Of a stretch of 64,000 bases of DNA, positions 9,945 to 21,624 are shown in pieces (within the stretch, counting starts at the first letter, position 1; each line of letters begins with the position of its first letter). Source of the DNA: Polytrichum commune (taxonomy: Eukaryota > Streptophyta > Polytrichopsida > Polytrichales > Polytrichaceae); contig OX485803.1 in the NCBI GenBank assembly GCA_950295325.1, positions 39,385,554 through 39,449,553 of the forward strand. The letters run 5' to 3'. The notes beneath the pieces are model-generated. The model was not told the DNA's origin. It did no database searches and saw nothing but the letters and a program-made list of their open reading frames with translations. The translations under genes and the position numbers were made by a program.

Positions 9945-10565
9945 TTCTAGTGCTAGGTCCATATAGATTGCCTCTTTGTCAACTCTTTCTAGCAATGTCC
10001 CAGGCAATCCTCATGTATTCAAGGAGCTCTTTCTATATCGTTTGGTTAGTTTTTTTAGCATCCCACTCGTTGTTGTTAAATATGCAGTCATTCCTCTCTA
10101 CCCAAATAGCCCAAAGTGTGATGCCTCTAAGTAGGAGCCAAATTCTAGAATATTTACCAATTGAGGTAGGAGTTTTCTTACCAGAAATCCCATTTATTTC
10201 TGCGGCCTTTTTTTGTCTTGGCCTAGCTTTTATTGTGTTGATTATTCCAACAGAGAAATCCCATGCTTTGCATGCCATTCTATAATCCCAAAACCTATGT
10301 GTGATGGTTTATGGTATGTCTAGCAAGTACATTTGACATTTGTCATCGATTTCAGCAACGACTTTGGCTCTCCATGAGTTCACCGCGACTGCTTTATGCC
10401 ATATTGATTAAATGAATGTGCCTTCCTTCTTGTTATGCATTTTGTCACATAAACTCCCCCATTTCAATGTAAGCCTGGTGGGAATGATGCCATGCCATAT
10501 GATCACAATCGATGTTGGTGAAGGATCATGTGCTTGTAAACATATTCCATCCCATGGTGGAAGTA
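9945..10565 (-). mobile_element. LINE fragment (zf-RVT-like C-terminal region), minus strand
   Basis: The minus strand encodes GKYSRIWLLLRGITLWAIWV and ERNDCIFNNNEWDAKKTNQT, the C-terminal region that follows the reverse transcriptase of plant non-LTR elements. The nucleotide sequence aligns along nearly its whole length with 17255-17880 in opposite orientation, including the CCCATGGGAtGGAATATgTTTACAAGCAC block and the 3' GACAAAGAGGCAATCTATA block. Stops interrupt the frame, so it is a relic. Confidence 0.75.
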
Positions 10566-13500
10566 TAACTGAAGAAGTCCATGCATCTCACATTCATTGT
10601 GATGCCACAAACATCAAATCACATCACATGCTAATTCTACTGAAAATAGGACTAGAGACATCACATCACGTCGCAAACATGGCTTCTTTGTGGATGGTTT
10701 AGATATGGCTTTATAACCACTTTATAGCATAGAATGTTGTGTAAAATGCATATCAAAATTTGGAGTAGCCAAAACAATTCAACAAAGGATATGAGGGTGA
10801 TATGTTGTATGTGGCCGGACTCTAGAAGCTCCCACCAAAAACTGGCAATAGCCCACGGATGAAGAAATAGTTCACCCTCTCTTCATTCATGCTTGCATCA
10901 TCATGATATTATTGTTATTATTATTACATTTTTGTGCTCGACCTGTGTAATAATACGTGATTGTGCCTGGATGGAAATGAACAAATGACAAGGTCAATGA
11001 TGGTCAAGTGCATTGTCTTAATTCCATAACACTTTCTTTAATATGGTAATGGTAAAAAGGGAAGGGGAGGGGGGACAAACATGAGATGAATTAGAGCATG
11101 TGATGAATTCAACTGTACTTCTAATTCATCCAAGTTGGATGCCATTTATATGGGCGTCATTTTAACTCCTTGGATTTCTACACTCTTTTAAAATGCTGAT
11201 ATTGGCCAATGTTGCTACTTATGCAATCTCAATAACTAATTCGATTACACAAGGTCGGTGAGGTTCTAAATTAGTGATGGAGGCAATGTATAAACTAATC
11301 ACAACATCAAGAATAATTGAGGTAATTTATAACTACTCAATACTTATTGTCTTTCGAGATTGCAAAGGTTAGCGGTGAATAGAAATCTCCATTTTGTGGA
11401 TTTTGACATACCACATGAGCCACACTGGTAAGCATGGTGCTTCCTTGTAAATTGTGTGTTCAGTGAGACCTCGTTAGAGTGATTTCTTTAAAACCCCAAG
11501 GTTGTGGTCTTATTGTGGCACGTCTGTCCGCATCATTGGATCCGGAATTGATTCATCCGGGTAGCACTTAGAAATCACAAAGATTGTCAATACAAGTTTT
11601 TGAATCATAATTCAAATGCAAAAAGTTATAGGATGTGTGCACACGACAATTCTAGCATGTAGCACACCGTGAAATAAAGAAGTGCTTGGAGACTCCAACA
11701 TAGGTAAGGACATGGACTGACAACTTCACACTTTAATGAAGAGGTAATAGATGACTAAGATGATTAGCATAAAAGGATGCCTCCATGTGACCACAAATGA
11801 ATCATGGAAGCTTTTCACTTAGTGATTCCATAAGAAATTGATAAAAGATTCAAAGGTTATGAGGTAGGTGGCTTTCATATCCAAGTTGAATTGGTAATCA
11901 ACAAGATAACCAACATATAAATTGGACCACAACAAAACATGTTAAGGAAATGAACACCAATACACTAAATTCACATGGAATAAGGACAAAACTTGAGTCA
12001 ACAACTCCAATCAAATATTAGCCAAGACATGAAAGATCCATCAAATCTACCACTTCTAAGCTTGTCAATCCACCGGTATTGAGGACATCTAGAGATTCAA
12101 GTCTAAGAACACCAATCAACAAGGCGTTGCTGATTCCAATTGCAAAAGTCTCAAAATATGATTGCAAATGCCAAACTAGGGGTATGGATACACCTAGAGA
12201 TTAGTTCCAATTATTATTATTCAAAGTTAGACATGGTGTAGACCTTTGAAGTTTGGATCTATAATTTTCAAGTAAATATTCGTTTTGTTAAAAAAAAGGA
12301 GTCAATCCAACCATTCCCCTACACCTACCTAGTGACAAGTTCACCTCAATTAAAGGCCCCGCATTGGTATCCCACGTTAAAGCAACAACTACTTTGGCAC
12401 ACCACACTCAACAACGACATGAGAATAATGTATGATCCTTGATGTGATGCTCCAAGCAAAGCCACTTCCCACGGTGTGATGGGTGGTTCTTACAAGGCTT
12501 GAGTACATATTCACCTTGGTATGTTGATCCACAATTACCAACAATCCCAACTTCTTGTTCTCGAGTTGTAGAGAACAATCCGATTTGGGGTTACAATTAA
12601 ATCTGACAAATCGCGATGTAGAAATTCCCAATTTTCTTTGTTCATATGTTATTGTTCTTATTTTGTGATTTGTCATATATCCCTATTTCCTTTTAATCTC
12701 TCGGTTTTTAGAGTCAAACCCTCAATCATTGTTATTGTCATGCTGAGCCTCAACAAAACTACTAAAGACATCATCCAATACATCCTCAATTGTGAATGCT
12801 ATTCTAACTTTGAAATATTTGTGAAACCCTACTAGTGGCCAACTATACCACTTGGCAGTCACCAAATATGCGAAAGATGCATGAATTGCAAACAAAAGAA
12901 CTACACATGCATGGAACATGCCCACAACTGTTTGATTGTCGGGTTGTAATCCTTAAGAAAGAACATCTAAATGATTTGAGAGAACCCTGCATCCATTACC
13001 TTAACAAATGGGAAGAAATCATCCTCTATGGAGTCAATGAAGTAGCAATGTCCACAACAAGCATCTCTCATTGTTATGGTGTACTAATCAAGGTAAATCA
13101 TCTCGGACCCAACACCCTCAATAGCAAGGTCCTCATAGAGCACAATCGTGAAAAAAAGTTAACAATAAATTGTCATTGTCCTTAGGTTGATGCATCGCAT
13201 AACAATATTGAGATCCATAACAATGTTCTTTGGGGTTGACAACATTCCATAAAATAATCCTTTATATTTCCCACAGTTAGCTTGAAATGTGCCATTGGGT
13301 TTAAGGCTATTTCCCATGTTATGCTCAACACTTTCTAGACAATTTACTTTCTTTCCTACATGGCTCTAGGGGTGCTATGGTGTCAAAGATAGTGCCATAT
13401 ATGCATACCTACCCCCGCTTTTCAATTTGTAGAAGTATAATACATGACATTATGTGCACCATTGTTTTTTATACCTTGAGGAGTATTTGAATGCACGTTT

Positions 13501-14224
13501 GGCAAGACAATGGGACCAAAAATTGTGAGTTGCACATATTTAAATTTTGAGATGTAATCAGCTCCTTAGCCAATGGAAACTTTTACATAGAGATATTCCA
13601 TAAGATTCTATTTTCTCATCTATTATATAAGCAAAAAATGATGCCATGAATGCAATGACAAGTTATAGGTGGTGGATGTTGGCTCAAGACAACCTGCCCA
13701 TGACAACGCTTGGGTGCCATGAATAGCAATGGTGGCCTATCATGCGCGACAAACATGTTTCATGACATTACTCAACTATGTACTAATGCTATGTGGGGCC
13801 ATGAATCTCCCTGGCATTATGGCCTTTTTATTATGAGGACCTCCTACATTTTAGGTGTCCTCAACATGAGTATTGCTCATAATCTTAAAATTAATAACAA
13901 GAATTGGTTGTTAATCCAAGCATCAAGAGTAAGACATGGTCTTTGACAACCAACCTAGTGTCGAGTATTTTATTTTCACGAGTAATTTAATGTTAGCTAA
14001 CCTGCCATGCATGTCCCTGCAATAACATAAATATATAAAATGAAATAAAATATAAGAAACAGTGAATACCTTGTTCCCAAAGTGAATGGGAGGTTGGGAG
14101 ATCTCCTACATTAATCATAATTTACCAAATGTCAACGTAGGGGTACTTCCTTCCTTTCAAAAGGTGTTCACCACCTTGCAATATCATACTAAATGGTAGA
14201 GAACACGGAGAAGGGTGTCCTCGG
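10566..14224. other. 3.6-kb intergenic stretch without a recognised gene
   Basis: Only short frames are present. The longest (12835-13185, 116 codons) has no recognisable motif and no splice or repeat support. Composition is that of the surrounding intergenic DNA. Old, unidentifiable repeats are likely. Confidence 0.4.
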
Positions 14225-14227
14225 TTA

Positions 14228-14753
14228 GGGCATCGCCAGTGGATCTAGGTAAAGCTCACTGCAAACCAAAACCTATCTTTTGACTGACCTAAAATTAGAA
14301 ACTGAAATTACCATCATTAGAAGCACACCTAAATAAACGTGAGATATTTCTCAAGAAAAAAGAATTGTAAAAATTTGACGTAGGTGAAATCCCTCATTGA
14401 AAACACCACATTTTCGAAATTTAGAGGGAGTGCACCAAATCTTGCTTAAAAATGGAAAGATCCTCCCACACTCCCTCCAAATTTCAGAAATTTCAGAAAT
14501 TTGGAGGGAGTGTGGGAGGATCTTTCCATTTTTAAGCAAGATTTGGTGCACTCCCTCTAAATTTCGAAAATGTGGTGTTTTCAATGAGGGATTTCACCTA
14601 CGTCAAATTTTTACAATTCTTTTTTCTTGAGAAATATCTCACGTTTATTTAGGTGTGCTTCTAATGATGGTAATTTCAGTTTCTAATTTTAGGTCAGTCA
14701 AAAGATAGGTTTTGGTTTGCAGTGAGCTTTACCTAGATCCACTGGCGATGCCC
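14228..14753. mobile_element. Near-perfect foldback MITE, 526 bp, TTA duplication
   Basis: The two halves are reverse complements of each other over the whole element, centred at 14490/14491. The only mismatch I found is an A/A pair at 14486/14495. The ends read GGGCATCGCCAGTGGATC and its complement, and direct TTA copies flank it (14225-14227 and 14754-14756). TTA duplication and a GGGCATC-type end fit a Tourist-like PIF/Harbinger MITE. Because the arms are identical, the same 77-codon frame appears on both strands; it is not a gene. A transcript would form a 260-bp hairpin, a good small-RNA substrate. Confidence 0.9.
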
Positions 14754-14756
14754 TTA

Positions 14757-16289
14757 GCCTCTCATCCTCTTTTCTTTCAAAAAAGGAACCTTAGGGAGAG
14801 GTTGAGTATGTCAGAAGTTTTAAAATTTTGCAAAACAAACTCAAAGTTTGTTTTATAACTCTTTTTTATTATGTTTTTAGAAGGTTAGGATTAAGTTCTC
14901 GGTTTGAGTTCTTTATCTAATTAATCACACATAACAAAGATGAGGCCAAATTTTGTCCTCGAATAAACAACCAACTAGAATTGACCATGTGTGGAGGATA
15001 GTCATAGGGCATAGCACCCTTGTGACAATCCTTTGTTGATTTCTAATAAAAACATGGTACATGAAAATGACTCATCTCAACCTCTCAAAGTAAGTGAAAG
15101 GTATTGCAAACTATGCACAATTAGAAAATAACCTAATTGAATTGGTCATTTGATTGCTTGCCACCAAGATAATATTCCTTAAACAATTATATGCTTGTTG
15201 CATGTGGTTCCTGTAAGTCACACTAAATGTGAGGCTAAGGGGTGCAAAAGGTAACAAGTAATTGTTTTAAATTTGTATTGAACATGATTAAATTGCATAA
15301 AATTGATGGTTTTCTACAAAAAAAATTATAAAGCCTCAAGTTTATAATGAATTCAAAGAATGTGAAAAATTCAAAGTTCAAAATATTTTAGGTCATGTAA
15401 TTTACGTCCAAAACGTGATTCAACCATTGTCATTTGAGGATTTCTTTTAATGATATTTTTCTTAGGATACCATTTTGATACTCTATATTGGAGTGATTAA
15501 CAACAGTAGTAAAGGACAACGTCAAAAAAAGTTCCAATCCAAACAACTATGTTTACTATTTTAAACTGTTGGACCCAAAACGTTATGGTTTTAGTGTACT
15601 GGAACACTTTCCACTTCACCACCATGCTTGCACCCATGTACCTATCCAATGAGCATGTTTTATGACACGTAGAATTAACTTGACACTCAACTAGCCTTCC
15701 CTACATAAGCTTGGTATTGGATTTTAGAGCCTCACAAAACCCTCGTTACACTCATCCTCGAGGCCTTTGACCGTTTCAACACCACCATGTGAACATACAA
15801 AGTTTTCATGGGAAAATGCGAGTTGAGTAATCCTTTGCAAGTTAACTCTTGAGCATATCCGAGTAGCCATAACCGAGGTTGATCGCAACATTTCCTTCTT
15901 CTCGTAGAATGAAACATGATACTTAGATGCTCGAAGCAAAGTGCGAGAATGCTAGAATCTCGGAAAGTTTCAGCCTAATTTGGGAGTGTGCAAGGACTCG
16001 AGAGAATGTAGGTTCTACTGACAATAGAAAAGAACAACTTTGTGTGGTTGAAGAATGCTATAATTATGATGATGCGGCCTCGGGTTTCCATGCATTGGGA
16101 ATTTATAAGCTCAAGGGAACACCAAGAAATTGGGATCAAATTAAACTAGGGAATGTAAGAACTACAGCAATTGCAACCAGACTGCACAAGTTTTTTTTTG
16201 TTTTTTAAAAAAAAAAAAAAACAGAAGGCCAACACAGCCAACGTCAAAAGGCTGCACGAGTTTACAATTCAGCATAATGAGGTAAATGA
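14757..16289. other. Intergenic stretch without a recognised gene
   Basis: Short frames only (for example 15927-16208), none with a domain. A T9GT6A15 run lies at about 16190-16225. Confidence 0.4.
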
Positions 16290-16598
16290 GGCCAATTCAA
16301 TTAGCTTCCTTAATTAGACATCTAACTGTGATTCCCAATCGCTCTAATTTAGTGGGTGAGTAATACAATTTTTTTTGCACTCTACGCTTTTATCTGGCAA
16401 TGCAAATAAAGCGATTTTAGCATGGGAAGATGCACGAAAGAGGAAGAAAATGCATCAAGGCTGAAGGATTTTTAAAATCTATTTTTTCATTCTTTGTCCA
16501 ATTGTTGGGCTCACTTTGGCCTAGTTGCACCTTCTCAAACGGGGCAACGTAGGTGATGACATAGCCGCCACCTTGATGATATTTGGGTTAGTTACCTT

Positions 16599-17989
16599 CT
16601 CTTCTCTTCTTTCTTTTATTCTTTTTAAAAACATAAAAATTTGTTGAGACACATGAAACATTTATTTCAATGCCAAAAACCCTTACAAAGTCACCAAGGA
16701 CCCATTAAAGAGGGTGTGGCAGGCTCTCTTGAGTGCACTCGGTGAAACCAAAACAACATGTGACCCATAAACACCCTAAACATAGATAAATATGTGCCAT
16801 TGATACCATGAGTAACTCCATACCTAATCAATGGAAACAACTTATCCATCAACATAGGCCACAAGCAGCTGTTGAGTTGTGGGTTGGATGCTTTGAAAGC
16901 GAAGACCATGATGCCAACTGGTTACTATTTTCCGAAGTAGCCGACTATTCTCCATGTTCTTGGACAAACAATCCTAGCCCCCCTTTTCCCCCACCAACCC
17001 TCATGTGCTTCCAAGGATTGGGCAACACACACGCACGCATCATAAATACAAACACACATCATAAATATTGACACACCAATGGAACTTCACAAAGCCATCA
17101 AGACACAATGGTTTAGGGTGTTCAAACTATGCACCATCAACAAGGGAACCTTGAAAGGCCAATTTTGATATGTACATTGGTAGGAGAAATTTATTGAGAT
17201 GGACCTTGCATGGCTTTAATGGAAGACATGCAAGGACTTCCTTAATTATACTTATCCCATGGGAAGGAATATCTTACAAGCACGGAATCCTCCACCAAGA
17301 TCAATTGTGGTCAAATGGCATGGCATCATTCCCACTAGGCTTAAATTTTAACGGGGGAATTTATGGGACAAAATGTGTAGCAAGAATGAAGGCTCATTCA
17401 TTTGGTCAATCTAGCATAAAGAAATCATGGTGAACTCATGGAGAGCCAAAGTCATTGTTGACATTAATGGCAAATGTCAAATGTGCATAGTAGACATACC
17501 ACAAACTATCACACCTAGGTTTTGGGATTATAGAATGGCCCACGAAGCATGGGATTTCTCCATCGGAATTACAGACACAATGAAAGCTAGGCCAGGACAA
17601 AAGGGGCCACAAAAATTATTGGATTGGCAGCACGGGATTTTTGGTAAGAAATTTCCTACCTCACTTAGTAAATATTCTAGAATTTGTCTTCTACTTAGAG
17701 GCATCACACTTTGGGCTATTTGGGTAAAGAGGAATGACCTCACATTCAACAACAACAAGTGGGATGCTAAAAAGACTCACCAAATGATATAGCAAGGGCT
17801 CCTCGAATACACAAGGATTGCATGGGACATTGCTAAAAAGGAGGTTGACAAAGAGGCAATCTATACGGATCCAACTAGGGATTACGATAAAATGTGGGGA
17901 GGTCACGAGCTCCTCTATCATAGGGATTGTAGTACTAGAACCATACATTGGAACACTAGAGTGCCTAATGTGGGGTTGGTTAATCATAG
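16599..17989 (+). mobile_element. LINE insertion, 5'-truncated, with 11-bp target-site duplication
   Basis: The insert is flanked by TTAGTTACCTT (16588-16598) and TTAGTCACCTT (17990-18000). The paralogous site near 31857 has a single TTAGTCATTGT, the uninterrupted target. The plus strand encodes relics of a non-LTR polyprotein C-terminus: WRAKVIVDINGKCQM, MAHEAWDFSIGI, FPTSLSKYSRICLLLRGITL and WAIWVKRND, with interrupting stops at 17433 and 17790. The same family occurs at 9945-10565. Variable-length duplications of this size are typical of LINE integration. Confidence 0.82.
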
Positions 17990-18184
17990 TTAGTCACCTT
18001 TTCAAAAATCAAAGCACACCCACCATCCCTCGTAATTAGGAGTGCTATGCACTGAGCTTTGACACACTGATTTTGTGAGTGAGGTGGGCAACATTGGAGG
18101 CAAAAACTTGGGCAATTAGGAGGATGCATGTGGCTATGAAGCGCCAACCAACTTGTATTGTGGGAATTCTATAATGAAAAGCTA

Positions 18185-18401
18185 CACTAAATATGATATT
18201 TAGCATCACTTACTATTTGGAATTACACAATGTTGCATCTATTTACTATATATCTCATATTTTACCAACAAATGTCAAATCGGTTGTTTGGATATTATAG
18301 AACATTAACAACTTCACCTGATAAAGAATTACATCAATCATAAAAATATATAGCATTGTGTAACTCTAAACAGTAAGTGATATTAAATATCATATTTAGT
18401 G
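18185..18401. mobile_element. 217-bp MITE with about 50-bp CACTA-ended inverted repeats
   Basis: The ends read CACTAAATATGATATTTAG and the reverse complement, with inverted repeats continuing about 50 bp through AGTTACACAATG-like sequence. TA flanks both sides (18183-18184 and 18402-18403). The paralogous segment at about 32024-32046 lacks the element and shows only AA at that point. TA duplication suggests Tc1/mariner-like mobilisation although the tips spell CACTA. Related copies: 36119-36411 and 40313-40509. Confidence 0.85.
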
Positions 18402-19056
18402 TATTTTGACGACATTTTATCTTACCCATGACCTTTTTAGAGACACAACACAATCAATATAGGCATTCAACTTGGTTTTCATTGGCAAATGACCCAAGTA
18501 GGATTTGTTTAGTGATGTCGTCCACTTACACAACATTGAGTGATGCAAGAGTTTCCCCTCACAATGCAAGATTGCGAAGCAAAGAATGTTAAATTCGAGA
18601 GCCTAGACCAACACCTCCCCCACCTCCGATTTCAACGATTTGGTCCCGATTCGCACCTGCTAATCTGCTCAAGCTTCTAATGCTCGAATCCATCGGCTAG
18701 ATGATTCCACATGACTGGAGATGTCCACATTAGCCTCATCTAATGTATACAATTCCCAACGCGATACAACACACTCGTTACTTGCTTACTAGTACTATAT
18801 TTTTTTGCAGGAAAAAACATAGGTTATGACATGCCCCGATTTGTTTTGGCCGAGGGCAATGCCGGCCGGCCTTCCAACACCACCACCACGTATCTTCCTT
18901 GGGTCGTGAGGCTTAGAAGTAGTTTTGTCGTTTCTGTAGATTCTTTCCTTGCAGCCCATCACGCCTTTCTGGTTCTTGGTCTCCTCCTCATCTCCAACAA
19001 TATAGATCATTGTCGCGTAAGCCTACAAGATATGGGGCTATTTTGCCCTAACCATC

Positions 19057-19335
19057 GGGTGGGTCTAAATACCCCCATTGAGCGTGGCTTGGAGGCCAGG
19101 TTCGGTGGGGTTCATTTTTCTGGCCCTCCCCGTTTTGGTCCCTTGGGGACTTTTTGGGTTTTTTTTGCTAAATTTGGGTCCTACGGCCCCAAATTACTCT
19201 AGGAAGCCCCCTATGAGATCAAGTAAGGCCCCACCCAATTAAAAAAAATAGGGGGCAGGTTTTACCCCACCCCTGCCACCCCCTCCTGAACCTGGCCTCC
19301 GAGCCACGCTCGATGGGGGTATTTAGACAGATCCC
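19057..19335. mobile_element. 279-bp MITE with about 45-bp TIRs and 8-11 bp duplication
   Basis: The left end GGGTGGGTCTAAATACCCCC and right end GGGATCTGTCTAAATACCCCC (reversed) continue through GAGCGTGGCT(T/C)GGAGGCCAGGTTC. TAACCATC flanks both sides (19049-19056 and 19336-19343). The match can be extended to CCCTAACCATC, so the duplication is 8 bp (hAT type) or up to 11 bp (MULE type). The 123-codon frame across it (18831-19202) is accidental. Confidence 0.83.
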
Positions 19336-19343
19336 TAACCATC

Positions 19344-20379
19344 CCCACTTACATGTAGTTTGTGCACACTAGGTCTTCATGTGCCTATAAACTAGCACTA
19401 CTAGGATTGTGGGTGTTATTTATGCACTTCGTATTGGTTAATAGGACATGATTCCATTTACAAGTGTTTAGTCTCATCTATGACAATTATAGATTGGACT
19501 TGACAATTGTAAATGGGGGTCATGCCGCATTGGCCATTCGTGTCAAATGGGAAGTGTGTTCTAGAACCAAGTTTTTTCTCTCTCTCTCTCTGATAAATCA
19601 CACCAAATAGTAAGTCATATTAAAAATCATAAAATGTAGATGTCTTGTTCTATGTTTTGGGCCATTGCCAAATTTTGTTGAGGTAAAGGGGATCGAGTAC
19701 AAAACTACATTCCATAGGACTGTGATTCATTTGTTCAATTGTGTCCCACTAGAAAACATTTATGGTATTTAGTGTCACCTCTGCGACGTTGTCCCTTACC
19801 CATTATGCTCAATAAATGTTCCTCTTGCATAATATAATTTAAAATGATCATTTCAAGCTTTTTAGTATGCAACTCTAAATATGAGTCTAAATAGTTATGT
19901 ACATGTGTTCACAATAAGCATACATGACACCACTAAACATCTAAGGAAGGGGGACTAAAACCAACACCCTAAAATCTTGCACAATGAGTACATATTGATT
20001 ATGAGAATGTTCACCATGTGAACATCAACCCCCCCCCCCCTTAACGGTTTTGGGTAATCTATTGATGAAACTTTGAACCCTTATAACTTTTGCACATGAC
20101 ATCCAACAAAGGACCGCTTTGGTCGGTTGGAATACTCTTTCAATCGCTATTAAGATACACGTTAGTTTCAAGAAACCTAATAGTAGTATCTACACTCCAT
20201 GCTTTAAATGATTGATTTAACACCATATACCTTAGATATCTAGTTTAGACCTTTCCTCAATAGTATACATGACACTAAATACCATATATGGTGTAGCCTC
20301 ATTTGAGATCTCTAAAGTTCATTATACTGTCAAATCAACTTTCTCAAAATAAAAAAATCAGTGTTCAACTATAGCAAAC
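19344..20379. other. Intergenic stretch without a recognised gene
   Basis: It contains a (TC)n run near 19580, a C10 run at about 20030 and fragments resembling the CACTAAATA MITE family (about 19600-19770 and 20260-20320). No gene was seen. Confidence 0.4.
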
Positions 20380-21624
20380 TATGGAGTATTCAATGGACCA
20401 TTACATATCAACATCATTGCATGCTTATCAGGTGACCCAAATGTCCTCCGAGCGGAACTGAGTGCACTATTCCTTGTTGTAGAACAAACAAAAACACTAA
20501 CCACGTACACGTACATATTTACTAATAGCCTTAGTAACATATACCTCCTACTTAACCACATCAAAAATCCCTCCCCTTAATGCAACCAACATGATAAACT
20601 ACTCATAGCCTACATGATTTACACCATCAAATACTCACACCGTATCATCATTTGAAAGGTCCGCGCTCATACAAACATTACTGGGAATGAGGAAGCCGAC
20701 AAACTTGCCAAACAAGGTGCCAACACATCATGCATAATATCCATTCCCTTCCATCTCATTGGTCACTGGACGTCATACTAGCCCTCCATCCCTCCAACAT
20801 CCACCCAACATGACGAATCCATCCGTAACGTGAAAAAAATCATTGAAAAAGAACATGAAAGCACAATTGTAGCACAAACAACCAACACACTACCATATGC
20901 AAACAAATGGCTTTCTAACATTGACCTCCCCTTTAAATGGTCCAACCTATTTTGAGACGGCCCGTGGATCATCGACACACTAATTATGCAGGTCCTTAAA
21001 TTTAGATGTGGTAGATATCTTGGTAACTACCAAACAATTTTAAAAAATAAAATTCTCAAACAAGACATAAACTCCCCCCCCCCCCTTCCCATGTAACCTA
21101 TGCGTGTCACGCCAATACAACACATGCTATATACTATAATGCTCTAGAAACACATAAACAACTAACGGACAAATTGAGACAACAATGCCGCACACACGTT
21201 AGCCCACCTCAAAACATATCGCAACCTATACAACACCATACCATCTTGGCTACTACCATGCATGTGCTACCTACCCAGATGTAAATGCCCAACCCACCTT
21301 AGACCAAGCATGCTATGCGAACTAGAAACCCCACCTGCAACCAAATCCTTCTTCTCCCCCAACGCAAACCTAAAAATCCAAACATTTAAATTTACATACC
21401 GCAACGACCGCTTCCACATGCAAGCCACCAACATGAAATTCAACAAATACGCTCTACTACCACCATTACTCACCCAAATAGGTTGGGAAGCACTTTTGCC
21501 GATCATCATTACGGTAGGCATCCACAACACTATACATAACCCTCCATCGAATAGTTTAAAAAAACTAGAGATTCCATATGCCAAAATACACAAACTAATG
21601 GAAACCTCTCAAAAATTGCTATAA
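20380..21624 (+). pseudogene. LINE ORF2 remnant with RNase H domain
   Basis: The plus strand encodes NVLRAELSALFLVVEQTKT, IFTNSLSNIYLLLNHI and, after a frameshift, KVRAHTNITGNEEADKLAKQ. These are the Glu, Asp (here Asn) and last Asp segments of a type I RNase H domain as found at the end of plant non-LTR polyproteins. Further decayed frames carry a zinc-knuckle-like segment with CVSRQYNTCY (about 21090-21130) and a 120-codon tail (21262-21624). Several frameshifts and stops show it is inactive. It belongs to a different LINE family from the copies at 9.9 and 17.4 kb. Confidence 0.75.

Larger units (their letters stand above)
16290..18745. repeat. Segmental duplicate A of the 31.7-32.4 kb region
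   Basis: After removing two insertions, this segment aligns with 31735-32385. Shared anchors are CAATTAGCTTCCTTAA, CTTGATGATATTTGGGTTAG, CACACCCACCATCC, CAACTTGGTTTTCATT, CTCAAGCTTCTAATGC and GTCCACATTAGCCTC, all in the same order. Copy A carries a 1.39-kb LINE insertion (16599-17989) and a 217-bp MITE (18185-18401), both missing from copy B. Identity looks moderate, with many substitutions and small gaps. Confidence 0.85.

Noticed and set aside
12835-13185. 116-codon frame in intergenic DNA
   Set aside because: No recognisable motif, no splice support and no related copy seen; likely chance.
14351-14630. Two identical 77-codon frames on opposite strands
   Set aside because: They are the same sequence read from the two arms of the palindromic MITE, not genes.
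18831-19202. 123-codon frame as a possible proline/glycine-rich protein
   Set aside because: It runs across the target duplication and TIR of the 19057-19335 MITE, and no domain is present.
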